DNA from: Lysinibacillus pakistanensis
GTDB lineage: Bacteria; Bacillota; Bacilli; Bacillales_A; Planococcaceae
Assembly (NCBI GenBank): GCA_001312325.1
Contig: BBDJ01000020.1
Location: 21,407 to 85,406, forward strand
Direction of reading: 5' to 3'
DNA length: 64,000 nucleotides
Part shown: one piece after another, positions 39,919 through 49,593 of the stretch
Numbering within the stretch: the stretch's first letter is position 1
How the letters are laid out: each line of letters begins with the position of its first letter
Position numbers and translations under genes: made by a program
Notes under the pieces: model-generated
What the model saw: the letters and a program-made list of their open reading frames with translations, nothing else
Database searches by the model: none
What the model was told of the DNA's origin: nothing

Positions 39919-41093
39919 ATGAAAAAATATTGGAGAACGATAGTAATTAGCTTAGTAATCGTGGCAACAATTAGTACTTACTATATCCAAGGAGCAATGT
40001 CTTCTAAAAACGATGTAACCTTTAAATTTAAAACGACTAGTGGAAATAAGGAAGAAGTTGGAAATCTTGTGCTTCAGGCAAGCTATAAGAATGGTGATAT
40101 TTATCATCCGTTGTACATATCAAAGGATGGTTCAACTAATCCGAGAAGCCGGTTTATTATTGAAGATCTAATAGCTGATCCTGTACCTTTGGAGTTTGAA
40201 AAATATATTCAAGATTACCGCAAGTTTATACGCGGAAAAGTATTTGACCGGAGTAACTACTTTGAAGATGAGGCTCGTTTGATTTACACAGATTTTTCGG
40301 TTAAAAATAGACAAGTGTTAACACTTCAAATCGATATTCTTGACAAGCAGACAAACAATAGTACATCATTTGAAATTACTACCCCAACCCAAGCAAATAT
40401 TAGCTGGGTACAGGTGAATGATGTCTTTGTGAAAAATGGGGAAATAAAGATACTAGGAACGAGCTATTTCTATAACGATGAAGAGGAATTACACGTATAT
40501 ACAGTAAATGAAAACAAAAAAAGAATTAGAAGATGATTCAATCATTGCAAAATCAGAGCCGGACATGTCCAGCATCCGCATATATAATGATTCCAGTAAA
40601 ATTCAAAATGAAAACTATTACTTATACAAGGTAGATAAATATAAAAATAAAAGTGAAGATGCTGAGTCTGTCATTATTTCTAGCCAAGCGTACCTTCATA
40701 ACAACCTCAATAATGAAGTTGAAGAAATAGATATTACTAACAAATTAAAATCGGAGATGAACTCGATGATTCTTCATGGAGGAGAGGTATTCATTCCTGT
40801 TGATTCAGCCAAAGGTTTAGAGTTGAATCGTTATAATATTAAAAAGAAACAATGGGGAGAGCCTTTACACTTTAACTTACCAACTAAGGCTAATAATGAA
40901 GAAGAACCTTTTTTTACAGCTTACAGGTGGTAAACTTTATTCAGTGAATCGTGTTTCTGACGGTTATTCGCTATTTATCGGAGATTTACGTACAGGGAAA
41001 TCATTGTATGAAGGTAAAATCATCGATGAAAACAGAGAAAATCTTAATAAAGATTACTCGCTTACTATCGATCAAATATATAGTATCTATTAA
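39919..41093 (+). CDS. Membrane-anchored extracytoplasmic protein of the GntR-ABC operon (two frameshifts)
   Basis: About 390 residues. One N-terminal transmembrane anchor (YWRTIVISLVIVATISTYYI), then a hydrophilic, beta-rich extracellular part. No known domain recognised. ATG 39919 is preferred over ATG 39913 because GGGAGGG lies 7 bases upstream. Frames break at the 7-A run near 40515-40521 and the 7-T run near 40908-40914. Probably an accessory subunit working with the transporter, as in other YtrA-type operons. Confidence 0.7.
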
Positions 41094-41225
41094 AGCTAAG
41101 CTATTCTGAAATAAGAGATTATTCAATTGAGGTGACCACCAAAAAGTTAGCATAATTAGCTTATTGGCTGAAATGAATTCAATATAGGTTCATTCCAGCC
41201 ATTTTTTATTTCTTTGGTTATTGAG

Positions 41226-41653
41226 TTAATAACTGCGAAGTGTGAATTTATGGGAAACCTTATCTAACACAGCAGCGATTAGTATCCCTACTGTATATCG
41301 AATTAAATCCTCTGTAAGAAAACCTTTACCAAGTATTAAAGCTCCAAGCGTTGTTGCACGAATCTGATTGATCCAATCTTCCTGATATAACTGACTGAAT
41401 TCAATGCTGAAACTAAACAAAAAAACTGAGCAAAATAGCTGTGAGGGTGCTCTTCCGTACTAACAAAAATCGAAATCCAAAATAGACCATTATAGCCCAT
41501 AGTACGTCCCCAGCGTTTTGAGCCACAAAGGGTGAAAGGGAAAGACTCCATTTTCTTGAGGCAAGTCCTAAAAAAAATAGTGATTATAATCGTTATTAAA
41601 TAAACTATTCGCATGTTTCGGCATTGTGAGTTTATAGGTTTCAATAGGATCAC
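41226..41653 (-). CDS. DUF2809 family membrane protein (two frameshifts)
   Basis: About 125-140 residues. After repair it reads RIVYLITIIITIFLGLASRK, AQNAGDVLWAIMVYFGFRFL, SFSIEFSQLYQEDWINQIR and LGKGFLTEDLIRYTVGI, the characteristic DUF2809 blocks (GD.LWA, IE.SQLY, LG.GF...DL..Y..G). Frames break at the 8-base run near 41569-41576 and the 7-base run near 41418-41424. Start uncertain: ATG 41614 or GTG 41653; neither has a strong ribosome site. Function unknown. Confidence 0.75.
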
Positions 41654-41771
41654 TCTTTCAGCATCTCGATCGCTTTCATTATCTCATACATGGTGGCAAT
41701 AAAACTATTACATTTAGTTTCATAGCAGGGCATCAAGGACCATTTCTTTTAACGGGGGCTCATATGCATAT

Positions 41772-42093
41772 TTATTTCTCATCTGCTTTTTCAAAATAAA
41801 CGATTTCACACAATCTGATGTGATGAAATTTTCCATTAACGACAAGAGCTACATGATCAATGAAAACATTATCTAGAGTACCTATCAATTTGCCGACAGT
41901 TGTTGTGATGACAATCATTAGCCCTTTATGTTGAATCAAATTCTCGATAAATTTGGGCTCTAAAGTTGTCGTGTAATTAATATTTTTTTGGCGATTTCAT
42001 AGCCCAGTGCTGTACATCTTCATTCCGATGATGTGGAGGGGGTGGGAATGAGGAGTAGGAGGGTGGGTAGCCATAGTACACAAATCTATTCAT
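41772..42093 (-). CDS. DUF2642 (spore coat YuzF-like) protein (one frameshift)
   Basis: About 106 residues, seen only after removing one base from the 7-base run near 41983-41989. An N-terminal Pro/Tyr/His-rich part (YYGYPPSYSSFPPPPHHR) leads to a DUF2642-like domain: NLIQHKGLMIVITTTVGKLI, GTLDNVFIDHVALVVNGKFH and IRLCEIVYFEKA. AAAGGAG precedes ATG 42093. Such proteins are associated with the spore coat; role here inferred. The gap 42094-42350 holds no gene that I can see. Confidence 0.7.
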
Positions 42094-42350
42094 ATGTTGC
42101 ATGCTCCTTTGTCATAAGTAGAAAAGCATTTCTATAACTTATGACAAATAGCTAGAAGGTGTTCCAATGAGCGACAATGGTAACATTATCTTGCTCGTTT
42201 GTTTAATTATTATTTAATGTTTTCTACTATTTTTTTGATGTGGTGGCTTTAACTGATTAACTAAATAACTCATCTATATTCAGCTAGAGGAAACTGAAAA
42301 TAGACTGTCAAAGTAGAAAAGTAATGCGATTTTAGACATTCAATTAAAAG

Positions 42351-42481
42351 AAAATGTTCAGCAAGGAAGGAGAAATCTTGCTGAACATTACTTTAAATAT
42401 GATGATAATAATTTTACTGAAGGTTGGATTTTTTATTAATTAATGAAATCTTGAGGAACACATTCACGAACACCAGAATTT
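42351..42481. repeat. Repeat A, copy 1 (tail of the 42.4-kb gene plus its 3' hairpin)
   Basis: 131 bp almost identical to 46096-46225 (two differences seen). It spans the last ~45 bp of the minus-strand gene ending at 42436 and a downstream hairpin, ATGTTCAGCAAG / CTTGCTGAACAT (about 42354-42387), which may be the terminator for that gene. Confidence 0.85.
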
Positions 42482-42825
42482 CTCAATGAGTTAAATAAAG
42501 CTGCACTGATTCTTAACATAACAAAGTTATCAGTGCCATTTTCTAATTCATAGATGACAAAGTATGAATTATCGACTGTAAAAATACATTTTCGTTCTAA
42601 TTCAAATCCAGGTGGTACAGGAGGAAGATTAAAACGTGGTACAACTATAGGTGTATCTCCTTCATCTCTGATAAAATTGAAAGTTTGTTGGTCAATTTCA
42701 TAGATGTTCACTGGATCAATCTCCACACCTTTTTCTGGAATTGTAATTTCATCTTCAACTAATAGGAAAAAGCGTTCGTTTCGAAAATTGAAAAGACCTC
42801 TCGCCCCAATTTCAAATGATGCCAT
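42436..42825 (-). CDS. Hypothetical protein, 129 residues
   Basis: Intact, starts ASFEIGARGLFNFRNERFF after the initiator Met; GGAGGTGAA precedes ATG 42825. Mixed, mildly acidic, with no signal peptide or membrane segment; contains PPVPPGF near the middle and ends ECVPQDFIN. I do not recognise a family. A near-identical copy of only its tail lies at 46096-46225. It lies among small spore-surface-type genes. Confidence 0.75.
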   Translation of the reverse strand: MASFEIGARGLFNFRNERFFLLVEDEITIPEKGVEIDPVNIYEIDQQTFNFIRDEGDTPIVVPRFNLPPVPPGFELERKCIFTVDNSYFVIYELENGTDNFVMLRISAALFNSLRNSGVRECVPQDFIN

Positions 42826-43003
42826 TTTATATTCACCTCCTATTCTATTTAATATTTTATTCATATCGAATACGGATGTTTGGACAATAAGGAAGGTGTA
42901 TGAAGATATAGTAAATAATATTTTTTCACTACTTATAATTAGCCATGTTGTTTCTAGACCGAAGTCAATCCTATAGGGTACTTTTGAGTAAAAAAACTAT
43001 AAA

Positions 43004-43030
43004 AGGGTCACTTGGGATAGAAGTGACCCT
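43004..43030. terminator. GGGTCACTT hairpin within an intergenic repeat
   Basis: Perfect stem GGGTCACTT / AAGTGACCC with a 7-nt loop. No clear T tract. The surrounding 42990-43175 resembles 44840-45000 in a diverged way, so the hairpin is part of a repeated spacer; 42866-43226 contains no gene otherwise. Confidence 0.5.
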
Positions 43031-43134
43031 CAGTAACAAGATTCGGAGGTGTAAGGCTAAATTAGCTTTACATTACTATTAATATGTCGTGATAGCTATA
43101 TATGTATAGTGAATTGCCTGTGAAATAAATTAAT

Positions 43135-43172
43135 AAAAAAAGCCGTAGCATCGTAACACGCTACAGAAAACT
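43135..43172. repeat. Short dispersed repeat C, copy 1
   Basis: A run of A, then AGCCGTAGC...GCTAC. Same design as 44966-45037, 48146-48190 and 49594-49661: an A-run, GC[TC]G, then a small inverted repeat. Read on the minus strand it ends in T-run, so it may act as a terminator. Confidence 0.55.
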
Positions 43173-43226
43173 AATGAACAATATAAGGGGAATGTTTGAA
43201 ACTATAAGAATTAAGGGGATGGTGTA

Positions 43227-43470
43227 GTGAGCAAAATAGATAAACGAAACAAATTAAGCAAAGAACCGTTTGATTATGAAATAACGAAAAAAAGGAACTG
43301 TTGTCATATATTACAAAGGGAAGCAAATTAAAATTATAAAGGATAGGGAGGCCGAGTGTCTTATAAAAAGAATCAAAGAAGTTGAAGATAATATTACAGC
43401 AGTACAGTTATTATTAGCTAAAATTACAGGTAATTTTAAACGTGGTAACGAGAAATTTAGAAAAAAATAA
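43227..43470 (+). CDS. Small basic hypothetical protein (one frameshift)
   Basis: About 80 residues, present only after trimming one base from the 7-A run near 43289-43295. Starts GTG 43227 with AAGGGGA 8 bases upstream: SKIDKRNKLSKEPFDYEITK then KGTVVIYYKGKQIKIIKDRE, followed by a helical VEDNITAVQLLLAKI and a basic end. Looks like a real small protein; no family recognised. Confidence 0.6.
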
Positions 43471-43560
43471 AAGAAAGTAAAACAAAGGCTTTACTCCCTA
43501 AATTTCTGAAGACGGATAAGCGAATATTTGAAAGAAATTGTTCAGTTAACAAATCCTTAG

Positions 43561-43977
43561 TCAATTTGTAAATTCAGATAGCTTTTTGAATTCTTCTGAA
43601 GTAATATTTTGGGCCACATATGAAATCACTTTATTCTTATTTTTAAAGTCTCCAGCAGGGATACGAAAAGTAATGCGTATTTGTGTATAAGGTGGATTTA
43701 AGGGACCTTCGTAACCAAGCACTCTTAACGTAACATCATAATAGTCTTCCTGAATATTTCTATTAATTTTTTCGATTCGTCCAGATGTGAATAATTGCTT
43801 GTTTCCGTGTGTAGACATTGCCTCAAGGATAGATGGACCTAATTCACGTAAAAATGCTAACTCTAATACACTCGGGGGTTGATCTTGAGGTAAATATTCT
43901 ATATCTGTTTTTGCAAAAGCAGAATCTATGAACAAGAGACTCATTAAAAGTAACGAAATAATTATTATTTTTTTCAT
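43561..43977 (-). CDS. Secreted DUF3888-like protein
   Basis: 138 residues. A signal peptide (KKIIIISLLLMSLLFIDSAFA) precedes YLPQDQPPSVLELAFLREL, then LRVLGYEGPLNPPYTQIRI and TFRIPAGDF, matching the Bacillus DUF3888 layout (LxxLxPxI..., EGxxNPPYG...ITF). AAAGGA lies 9 bases before ATG 43977, preferred over 43998. Extracellular; function unknown. Confidence 0.75.
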   Translation of the reverse strand: MKKIIIISLLLMSLLFIDSAFAKTDIEYLPQDQPPSVLELAFLRELGPSILEAMSTHGNKQLFTSGRIEKINRNIQEDYYDVTLRVLGYEGPLNPPYTQIRITFRIPAGDFKNKNKVISYVAQNITSEEFKKLSEFTN

Positions 43978-44248
43978 ACATTTAAATCCTTTCTGCATTT
44001 GTTCTTGTTATTTGCAGATACAAGAAATTTTATGTATATGAATTTGAACAAATATCAAATTACTTACTGCACAATACGAATAATAATAAAGGGTCGCTTC
44101 CACCCTAGTGCCCCAAAGTTTAACTATAATAGTCTATTTAAACTTTTCACCTTTCTTCTTTCATTAAAAGCTACTTCTTCATAATCCGTGCGAATATTCA
44201 AAATTAATGGCGAACTCGAAAAAGAAAATGTGCAGCTTAAAATGCAAA

Positions 44249-44275
44249 AACAACCGTTTTTTTATACGGTTGTTA
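44249..44275 (-). terminator. Terminator of the YbaK-like gene
   Basis: AACAACCGT / ACGGTTGTT stem just past the stop at 44283, with T-rich sequence after it on the minus strand. The stretch 43999-44248 shows no gene. Confidence 0.7.
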
Positions 44276-44282
44276 AGAGTTA

Positions 44283-44748
44283 CTATTTACTTACTTTAAC
44301 AATAGTACCTTGATTGATTTTTAATAAATCTTCAACATTTATTTTAACTAATGAGTTTTCGGAACCACCACCAGTATATATGTAATCCATATTTGTCACT
44401 TTTGGATCAACTAAAAAAATTGCTTGAAAACCAAAAGAAGGAACTCCACCTGGTGGGAAACCTGTACGTTCAATAATTTCATTTCCATTAGCAAGTCTAG
44501 GCTTTTCTATATTTAATGATTTTGCAACACGGGTTGTACTAGCTCTATCGTTTCCTTTTACAATAGCCACTATTAATTCATTATTTGAGTCAATCATGCA
44601 AATGTTTTTTTACAAAATCGTCTTCCGAGCCATTAACTGCTTCAGCAGCTTCTTTTACGGAGTGGCAAGATTGATTAAATACGAAGTGTTCGGCTTTTAC
44701 ATTATTGGTGCTTAAAAATTCCTTTACTTTGTTTTCATGCGAATTCAT
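44283..44748 (-). CDS. YbaK/EbsC-type aminoacyl-tRNA editing protein (one frameshift)
   Basis: About 154 residues. AIVKGNDRASTTRVAKSLNI, RLANGNEIIERTGFPPGGVP and TGGGSENSLVKI are the conserved blocks of the YbaK/ProX editing domain, which hydrolyses mischarged aminoacyl-tRNA. The N-terminal ~50 residues are recovered by removing one base from the 7-base run near 44605-44611. ATG 44748 follows GGAGGCGAC. Stand-alone gene. Confidence 0.88.
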
Positions 44749-44965
44749 AAAGGTCGCCTCCTAATATTTTTATTTATGTAAATATTAGCACAATAAAGTA
44801 AATCTTAAAAACACTACTGAACAATATGAAGATTAGAATTATTAATAGGATCATTTGGGTGGAAATAACCATAAGTAACAAAGGAGATACTAAGTTAAAC
44901 TTGTTTGCTTAACACTACTATCTATATATGCTTAGTTAACTTAGGGTGTATAGTTCATTGCCTTT

Positions 44966-45037
44966 AAAATAAAAAAAGCTGCGACGGTCAACCAACGTCA
45001 CAGCCTATATAAAGTGCGTGCGATACACTAAAAATTA
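44966..45037. repeat. Short dispersed repeat C, copy 2
   Basis: A-run, AGCTGCGACGG...CGTCACAGC, then CCTATATAAAGTGCGTGCGA. The last 25 bases or so are identical at 49594-49661. Lies downstream of the DUF3231 gene. 44749-44965 is spacer that resembles 42980-43135 and holds no gene. Confidence 0.7.
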
Positions 45038-45055
45038 TTGAGTGTCTCTATACAT

Positions 45056-45084
45056 TGAAAAACCCCAGCTTTAAACTGGGGAGA
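45056..45084 (-). terminator. Terminator of the DUF3231 gene
   Basis: CCCCAG / CTGGGG stem with a 7-nt loop; TTTTTC follows on the minus strand. Confidence 0.85.
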
Positions 45085-45106
45085 CGGTTTGTCAGGTAAA
45101 TTATTT

Positions 45107-45616
45107 TTACTTTTCTGGATAATCTACATGTAATGGTGGTGGAACTAACCAACCTTTATTTTTATTAAGACGTAGTAGTTTACCACCCAATAGAGCTTTT
45201 GCTGTATGGAATTGGCCATACATTAATGCGATATCTTCACGAGTGGAAATACCCATTGCTTGACTACAGGCAACTAATCCAGCGGAGATGTCAGCAGTAA
45301 GTGCAGCACTTATTTCTGGATCATTAAACTTTGCTCCTGGAGGGATATCTTCCAATCTTGCTACAGGTCTTTCAGGTGAAGCAGGCGGTAAAGCAATACC
45401 GTTCGTTTTTAGAATTTTTTTCTAATTGTTTTACTTCTTCTCTGCAAGTTTCGATGATATCTTCGATAATTTTTTTAGATCTTCATCACCAGCATGATTA
45501 TAAAACGTTTGATAGCCAGAAATCATTCCATAATCTGCAACTAAACTTGACCAAACACTAAATACTTCACCGTAATGCAATGGTTCGTCTTTTGGATTAC
45601 CACCAAGAATACCCAT
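45107..45616 (-). CDS. DUF3231 family protein (two frameshifts)
   Basis: About 169 residues: MGILGGNPKDEPLHYGEVFS, YQTFYNHAGDEDLKKII, LEDIPPGAKFNDPEIS, GLVACSQAMGISTREDIALM and GWLVPPPLHVDYPEK are hallmark DUF3231 blocks; these ferritin-like helical proteins are common in spore formers. Frames break near 45464-45470 (one A short) and at the 7-base run near 45415-45421 (one too many). AAGGAAG precedes ATG 45616. A decayed copy of its tail lies at 49828-49905. Confidence 0.88.
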
Positions 45617-45829
45617 ATACTTACACTTCCTTTTCTTGTTTTTCGCCATGAAAGCAAGGTTAGTATGGATGAAAAAAAAAATAACATTCACTAAAATTAA
45701 AAATGACTACTCTTAATTTAGACACTAAGCATTTATATTTTGGTTGTTTATAGTCGATTTATACTTCTCATATAACATGTATAGATCACAACAATAAGGA
45801 CACTTTAATCCATATTGGAGGTGAGTGTT

Positions 45830-45967
45830 TTGACAAAAGAAAAACAAAAGAATGAATTTGAGCAAGAGGAATTAGCAGTGGAATTTAATCCAGAAGAATT
45901 AGAAGAAGTAAAAGAAGAAAAAGAGCAGAAGAAAGAACAACAATTCAATAAAAAAGAAAAGAAGTAA
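45830..45967 (+). CDS. Small charged protein, 45 residues
   Basis: TTG 45830 with an excellent GGAGGTGAG upstream. Sequence is almost entirely Glu, Lys and Gln (TKEKQKNEFEQEELAVEFNP then EELEEVKEEKEQKKEQQ), predicted helical and soluble. Resembles small acidic/basic spore proteins in composition only. Followed by a hairpin at 45976-45998. Confidence 0.6.
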   Translation: MTKEKQKNEFEQEELAVEFNPEELEEVKEEKEQKKEQQFNKKEKK

Positions 45968-45975
45968 ATGAAATA

Positions 45976-45998
45976 ACCACAATCATTGGGATTGTGGT
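45976..45998 (+). terminator. Hairpin after the 45-residue gene
   Basis: ACCACAATC / GATTGTGGT stem with a 5-nt loop; weak T tract. Confidence 0.6.
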
Positions 45999-46095
45999 AC
46001 ATAAAAACCGTTACATTTTTACAACAATATTTGTTATATACTAAATATAAATTTTTAAATATAAAAAAGCGGCTAAACTACTGCACATTATGAGG

Positions 46096-46225
46096 AAAAT
46101 GTTCAGCAAGGAAGGAGAAATCTTGCTGAACATTACTTTAAATATGATGATAATAATTTTACTGAAGTTGGATTTTTTATTAATTAATGAAATCTTGAGG
46201 AACACATTCACGAAAACCAGAATTT
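46096..46225. repeat. Repeat A, copy 2 (headless tail of the 42.4-kb gene)
   Basis: Near-identical to 42351-42481, including the last codons (..RECVPQDFIN and stop) of the hypothetical gene on the minus strand. No matching 5' part is present, so this is a truncated duplication. It lies directly downstream of the DUF4183 gene, whose terminator it may supply. Confidence 0.85.
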
Positions 46226-46247
46226 ATAGAAGAAAAACAATTAGTCA

Positions 46248-46568
46248 TTAAGTTTGTGTAACTAATTCTACAGCTTCCACTACCAATGGAGTTCCAGCTG
46301 TGATTGTACCCGTAACGCCATTAAATGTTAACTCTGTTGCAGAAATTGTATATGAATCACCTTCTTGTAATACACCGTTAATATAGAAATTATAGTAGCC
46401 ATTTGTTACCACAGGGAAAGCAGTAGCAGCATTTCCACTATCGTCTAGAAAGGCAGTTGCAGCAATAGTAGTACCGTCTATGACAGCTAAGTTTGCTGCT
46501 AAAACATTAAAGAATCTAGTCGAAGTGCCAGTAACATTTACATGAATATTGATAATTGAAAGTGCCAT
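46248..46568 (-). CDS. DUF4183 family protein 1
   Basis: 106 residues: FFNVLAANLAVIDGTTIAAT, FLDDSGNAATAFP, NGYYNFYINGVLQEGDSYTI and GTITAGTPLVVEAVEL match the DUF4183 beta-rich domain, common next to collagen-like exosporium proteins. GAAAGGGGGTG precedes ATG 46568. Likely a spore-surface protein (inference). Confidence 0.82.
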   Translation of the reverse strand: MALSIINIHVNVTGTSTRFFNVLAANLAVIDGTTIAATAFLDDSGNAATAFPVVTNGYYNFYINGVLQEGDSYTISATELTFNGVTGTITAGTPLVVEAVELVTQT

Positions 46569-46608
46569 TTTTTTCACCCCCTTTCAAGGGATAAAATTGA
46601 ATTTTGTA

Positions 46609-47020
46609 TTACATTTGTTGAAAACCTAATGATTCTATAATTATTGGAGTTCCAGCAAAAATAGTTGCATTAAATGGGTTAAGGGTTAATGAATCTGGAG
46701 TTACCTTATATGCGCCTCCTTCTTGCATTACAGCATTAATGTAAAGATTGACGTAGCCATTAGGATTAAAAAGCGTAAATTCGGTTACTGGATCGCCATT
46801 ATCATCTGTAAATAAATTAGCTGGAAGGGTTACTCCATTTGTTAAATCAATATCTTCTGTAACAATATAAAAATATCTATTTATAGTTGGAATAATAGTC
46901 CCTACAGGGGTAACCTCTGAGGGAGATTGAATAGAACCTATGTCAACAGCTTTTATACGAGGCCAAAAAAACTCGGTTATTTTCACAGCAAGTGTCACAC
47001 ATCAATTTTTGTAGGTTCAT
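46609..47020 (-). CDS. DUF4183 family protein 2 (start region shifted)
   Basis: About 136 residues; the same domain as its neighbour: RYFYIVTEDIDLTNGVTLPA, NLFTDDNGDPVTEF, NGYVNLYINAVMQEGG and AGTPIIIESLGF. An ideal GGAGGTGAC precedes ATG 47020, but that start is one base out of frame with the domain, which otherwise opens at GTG 46998; an indel near 46999-47010 is likely. Tandem with DUF4183 protein 1. Confidence 0.78.
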
Positions 47021-47291
47021 TTTTTTGTCACCTCCATTCCGTAATATGTTAGTAACCCCGTAAGTTATAGGTGTTTGTTACTTATTAATTCCAGAAAAAT
47101 GTTCATTCACAAATATTCTATGAATTAATGTTGGAAGGTGACTGGTAATATGTCTATTAAAGAGAAATAAATAATATTTTTAATAAAAAGTTGGGATTTT
47201 TTTTAAACCTAAAATCAGAGGAAAGCTGTGAAATAGAATCTTGAAGAAGTACAGGAGGAGATAGTACTGAACAATTTGAGGATATTGTTCA

Positions 47292-47435
47292 GTTGAAGAA
47301 GTAATACAAACTTGTATTGACGTTGCCGATGAAAACATTACGAAAGAGAATGGGTTTTGGAACGTTTTAGTACTAAGTTTAGTGCAAAGAAAGGGAGTAA
47401 TCAAAGAATTTTTTGATAGGCGATTCAATATTTAA
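47292..47435 (+). pseudogene. Gene fragment, C-terminal part only
   Basis: An open stretch reads VEEVIQTCIDVADENITKEN then GFWNVLVLSLVQRKGVIKEF and stops at 47435. It has protein-like composition but no start or ribosome site, and a stop lies shortly upstream. Probably the tail of a lost gene. 47036-47291 otherwise shows nothing. Confidence 0.3.
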
Positions 47436-47516
47436 CTCAACATAACGTCAAAGATACCGAACAATACGAGAATTTTATTAGAAAGAAAATGTTGAGTAAA
47501 CAAGGAGGAAATTTAA

Positions 47517-47706
47517 ATGAACGTTACAACAGCAAACACTAACGATATTGCGCCTGAAATTTTAAAGAAAAACGGCTATAAACCATATTCAATTTGCTTA
47601 TAGAACCGTAAAATCCCATGCCCAATCTAATAAAGCAAAAATAATAACGGCTCTCAAAGAAAAGAAGAAGTTACTAAATAAATCCCAATTACCATATTTG
47701 AAATAA
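47517..47706 (+). CDS. Small basic hypothetical protein (one frameshift)
   Basis: About 62 residues. ATG 47517 has AAGGAGG upstream. NVTTANTNDIAPEILKKNGY then, with one T fewer near 47588-47595, QFAYRTVKSHAQSNKAKIIT and a Lys-rich end. Composition and ribosome site look genuine. No family recognised. Confidence 0.5.
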
Positions 47707-47852
47707 TCCCGAATCAATAAAATTAAAAACAGAGATAAAAAGTGGAAGATATAGATATATTTTCTTCAAAATCCATTGTTTCACCCCATTATGTATTTTT
47801 AATATTGAAAGCGTTTCAAACGCTTCAACAAACTCATGAACAAAACGAAAAT

Positions 47853-47880
47853 AGAGCGATTATAATATCGCTCCAAAAAA
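47853..47880 (-). terminator. Terminator of the 73-residue membrane protein gene
   Basis: GAGCGAT / ATCGCTC stem with T-rich sequence after it on the minus strand. Confidence 0.7.
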
Positions 47881-47882
47881 AC

Positions 47883-48104
47883 TCATAAAATCCCATGTCC
47901 ATCGGAATAGCCCAAATAAAAAAATCCAAGTAGAGCAATCGGGCCAAGTAATAATTTATAAAGCTTAGTTGGTAAAACCTTTCTAAGTGAGACTCTATAA
48001 ATTTCCAGACAAACCACTATTACAAAAGGTAGTAATAATATAGGTGGAATGAAACAAAGTAGCCTTCCAATAAGGTATAAACCCGGAAATATGTCCAAAA
48101 ACAT
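47883..48104 (-). CDS. Small membrane protein, 73 residues
   Basis: Two transmembrane helices (GRLLCFIPPILLLPFVIVV and LLLGPIALLGFFYLGYS) joined by a basic loop. GAGGTGATT precedes ATG 48104. No family recognised. Confidence 0.65.
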   Translation of the reverse strand: MFLDIFPGLYLIGRLLCFIPPILLLPFVIVVCLEIYRVSLRKVLPTKLYKLLLGPIALLGFFYLGYSDGHGIL

Positions 48105-48145
48105 ATTCGTTGAATCACCTCTTTATGTATTTTTTTAAATGATAA

Positions 48146-48190
48146 CATAAAAAAAAGCTGCAGCGTCGTCACACGTTACAGCTCGAATTG
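48146..48190. repeat. Short dispersed repeat C, copy 3
   Basis: A-run, AGCTGCAGCG..., ACGTTACAGCT; same design as the other copies. The remainder of 48105-48563 has only fragmentary open reading, including a 31-codon stretch from about 48300 (MFYIIIQTIKDFKWMQNEFS) that looks like a relic. Confidence 0.5.
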
Positions 48191-48563
48191 GTTTAAGCCC
48201 CTTTGAGGTTCTCAAAAGTATTATATCACACTCTAGGAATGGCAAATCTATGACAAACTATCAATCCTATAGCAGGCCAGGCAATTGAACATAATGATAT
48301 GTTCTACATCATCATTCAAACGATAAAAGACTTCAAATGGATGCAAAACGAGTTCTCAAAAGGGCACAGCTTACCTATCCAAAATAGAGTATAGCACAAT
48401 ACGGAGCAGAGGCAGAATTGCAAAAGGATTCCAAGGACAAAAGTAGATAACGGTTACTGAACCTACACTATAAGAGAAAATACCAAATAGCTTAGTAAGT
48501 TTTCTTGATCGCCAGTAAAACTTTCTTCTTGTTAATCTGTAATGAAAATTTTGTAAAGAAAAA

Positions 48564-48588
48564 GGTGTCTCATATAAATGAAGACACC
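48564..48588 (-). terminator. Terminator of the DinB-like gene
   Basis: GGTGTC / GACACC stem with TTTTTC following on the minus strand. Confidence 0.75.
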
Positions 48589-48598
48589 CAATGATAAA

Positions 48599-49069
48599 TT
48601 AATCCCAAATGTTAGGGAGTGTAACTTTTGCAGTTCGTAAATAATCGAGTAATTGACCTGTATGAACTGATTCATGATAGGCAATTCTCAGAAACATATC
48701 TCCTAGGTCTCTTATATACCCAACATCTGAACGGTCAATTTTAATAATTTTTAGATCTTCATCTGAAAATGATTTTATAGTTTCTATAAATTGATCTCTG
48801 AACGGTCCTGCAAAAATTAATTCATCCTCAACAGTGTTGAATGGTAGTTTTTCAAATGGAGATTCAAATACAGGAATACTGCCTTTATTTTTAATAGCCT
48901 GATGATAATAATATTCACTTTCTAGAACATGTCTAACCATTTCAATACAAGACATAGCTTCATCATCTGGTCGCCAATTTAATTTATCTTGTGGGATTGA
49001 CATCCAAAGCTTAATACTACGTCTTCGCACTTCGTTGAAATTTAAAAGGATTAAATCGATTGCGTTCAT
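48599..49069 (-). CDS. DinB family protein
   Basis: 156 residues, intact four-helix DinB/YfiT-type fold. The metal-binding His triad candidates are in MVRHVLESEYYYH and AYHESVHTGQLLDYLR. Members include thiol-dependent metalloenzymes such as bacillithiol S-transferases, but substrate cannot be told from sequence. AGGACAAAT region precedes the start. Monocistronic. Confidence 0.85.
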   Translation of the reverse strand: MNAIDLILLNFNEVRRRSIKLWMSIPQDKLNWRPDDEAMSCIEMVRHVLESEYYYHQAIKNKGSIPVFESPFEKLPFNTVEDELIFAGPFRDQFIETIKSFSDEDLKIIKIDRSDVGYIRDLGDMFLRIAYHESVHTGQLLDYLRTAKVTLPNIWD

Positions 49070-49593
49070 TATTTGTCCTCCACTAGTTAGTATATTTAAA
49101 ATTATATACGAATGTATGTTTGTTAGAAAGTCGTTTTTTTATAATCTACTAAATAATATGTGGAGGATTACAGGGATAGCGGGTGCGATAAGTAATGCTA
49201 TTTCGAAGTAAGTAATGTATTTCCAATTAAAATCATTACTAAAAGGGCCTAATCAGAGTAATCAAATGTAGTGATAAAAAAAATTTCTTCTTTTTTTGGG
49301 GATTGTATTTTTATATGGCATTACACTTTAAATCAGTTGAATAGGCGTTTGACATTTATAACTGCGATAAAAAGCTGCAATGATCGCCAACACCACACTT
49401 TTTAAGTAAATAAAATTGGAGAGATATCAAGTCTTTGTTTAGTAACTAGAGAGACCCACTTCCTTAATGGTTTAATTGAAAATTTGAACCGCAGATAAAT
49501 TTAGATGTCCAGTTAAGCAATCTTCTTTAGCTTCTATTGTAAAACTGATTTTGCATTAAGGATAGCCTTAGAAAATTTTATTAATAGATATTA

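Noticed and set aside
47180..47428. Minus-strand 82-codon ORF
   Set aside because: No ribosome site; hydrophobic shadow of a plus-strand gene fragment with better protein-like sequence.
47805..47828. CcpA cre site at TTGAAAGCGTTTCAAACGCTTCAA
   Set aside because: Spacing is one base short of the cre consensus and it lies downstream of genes; kept only as a palindrome.
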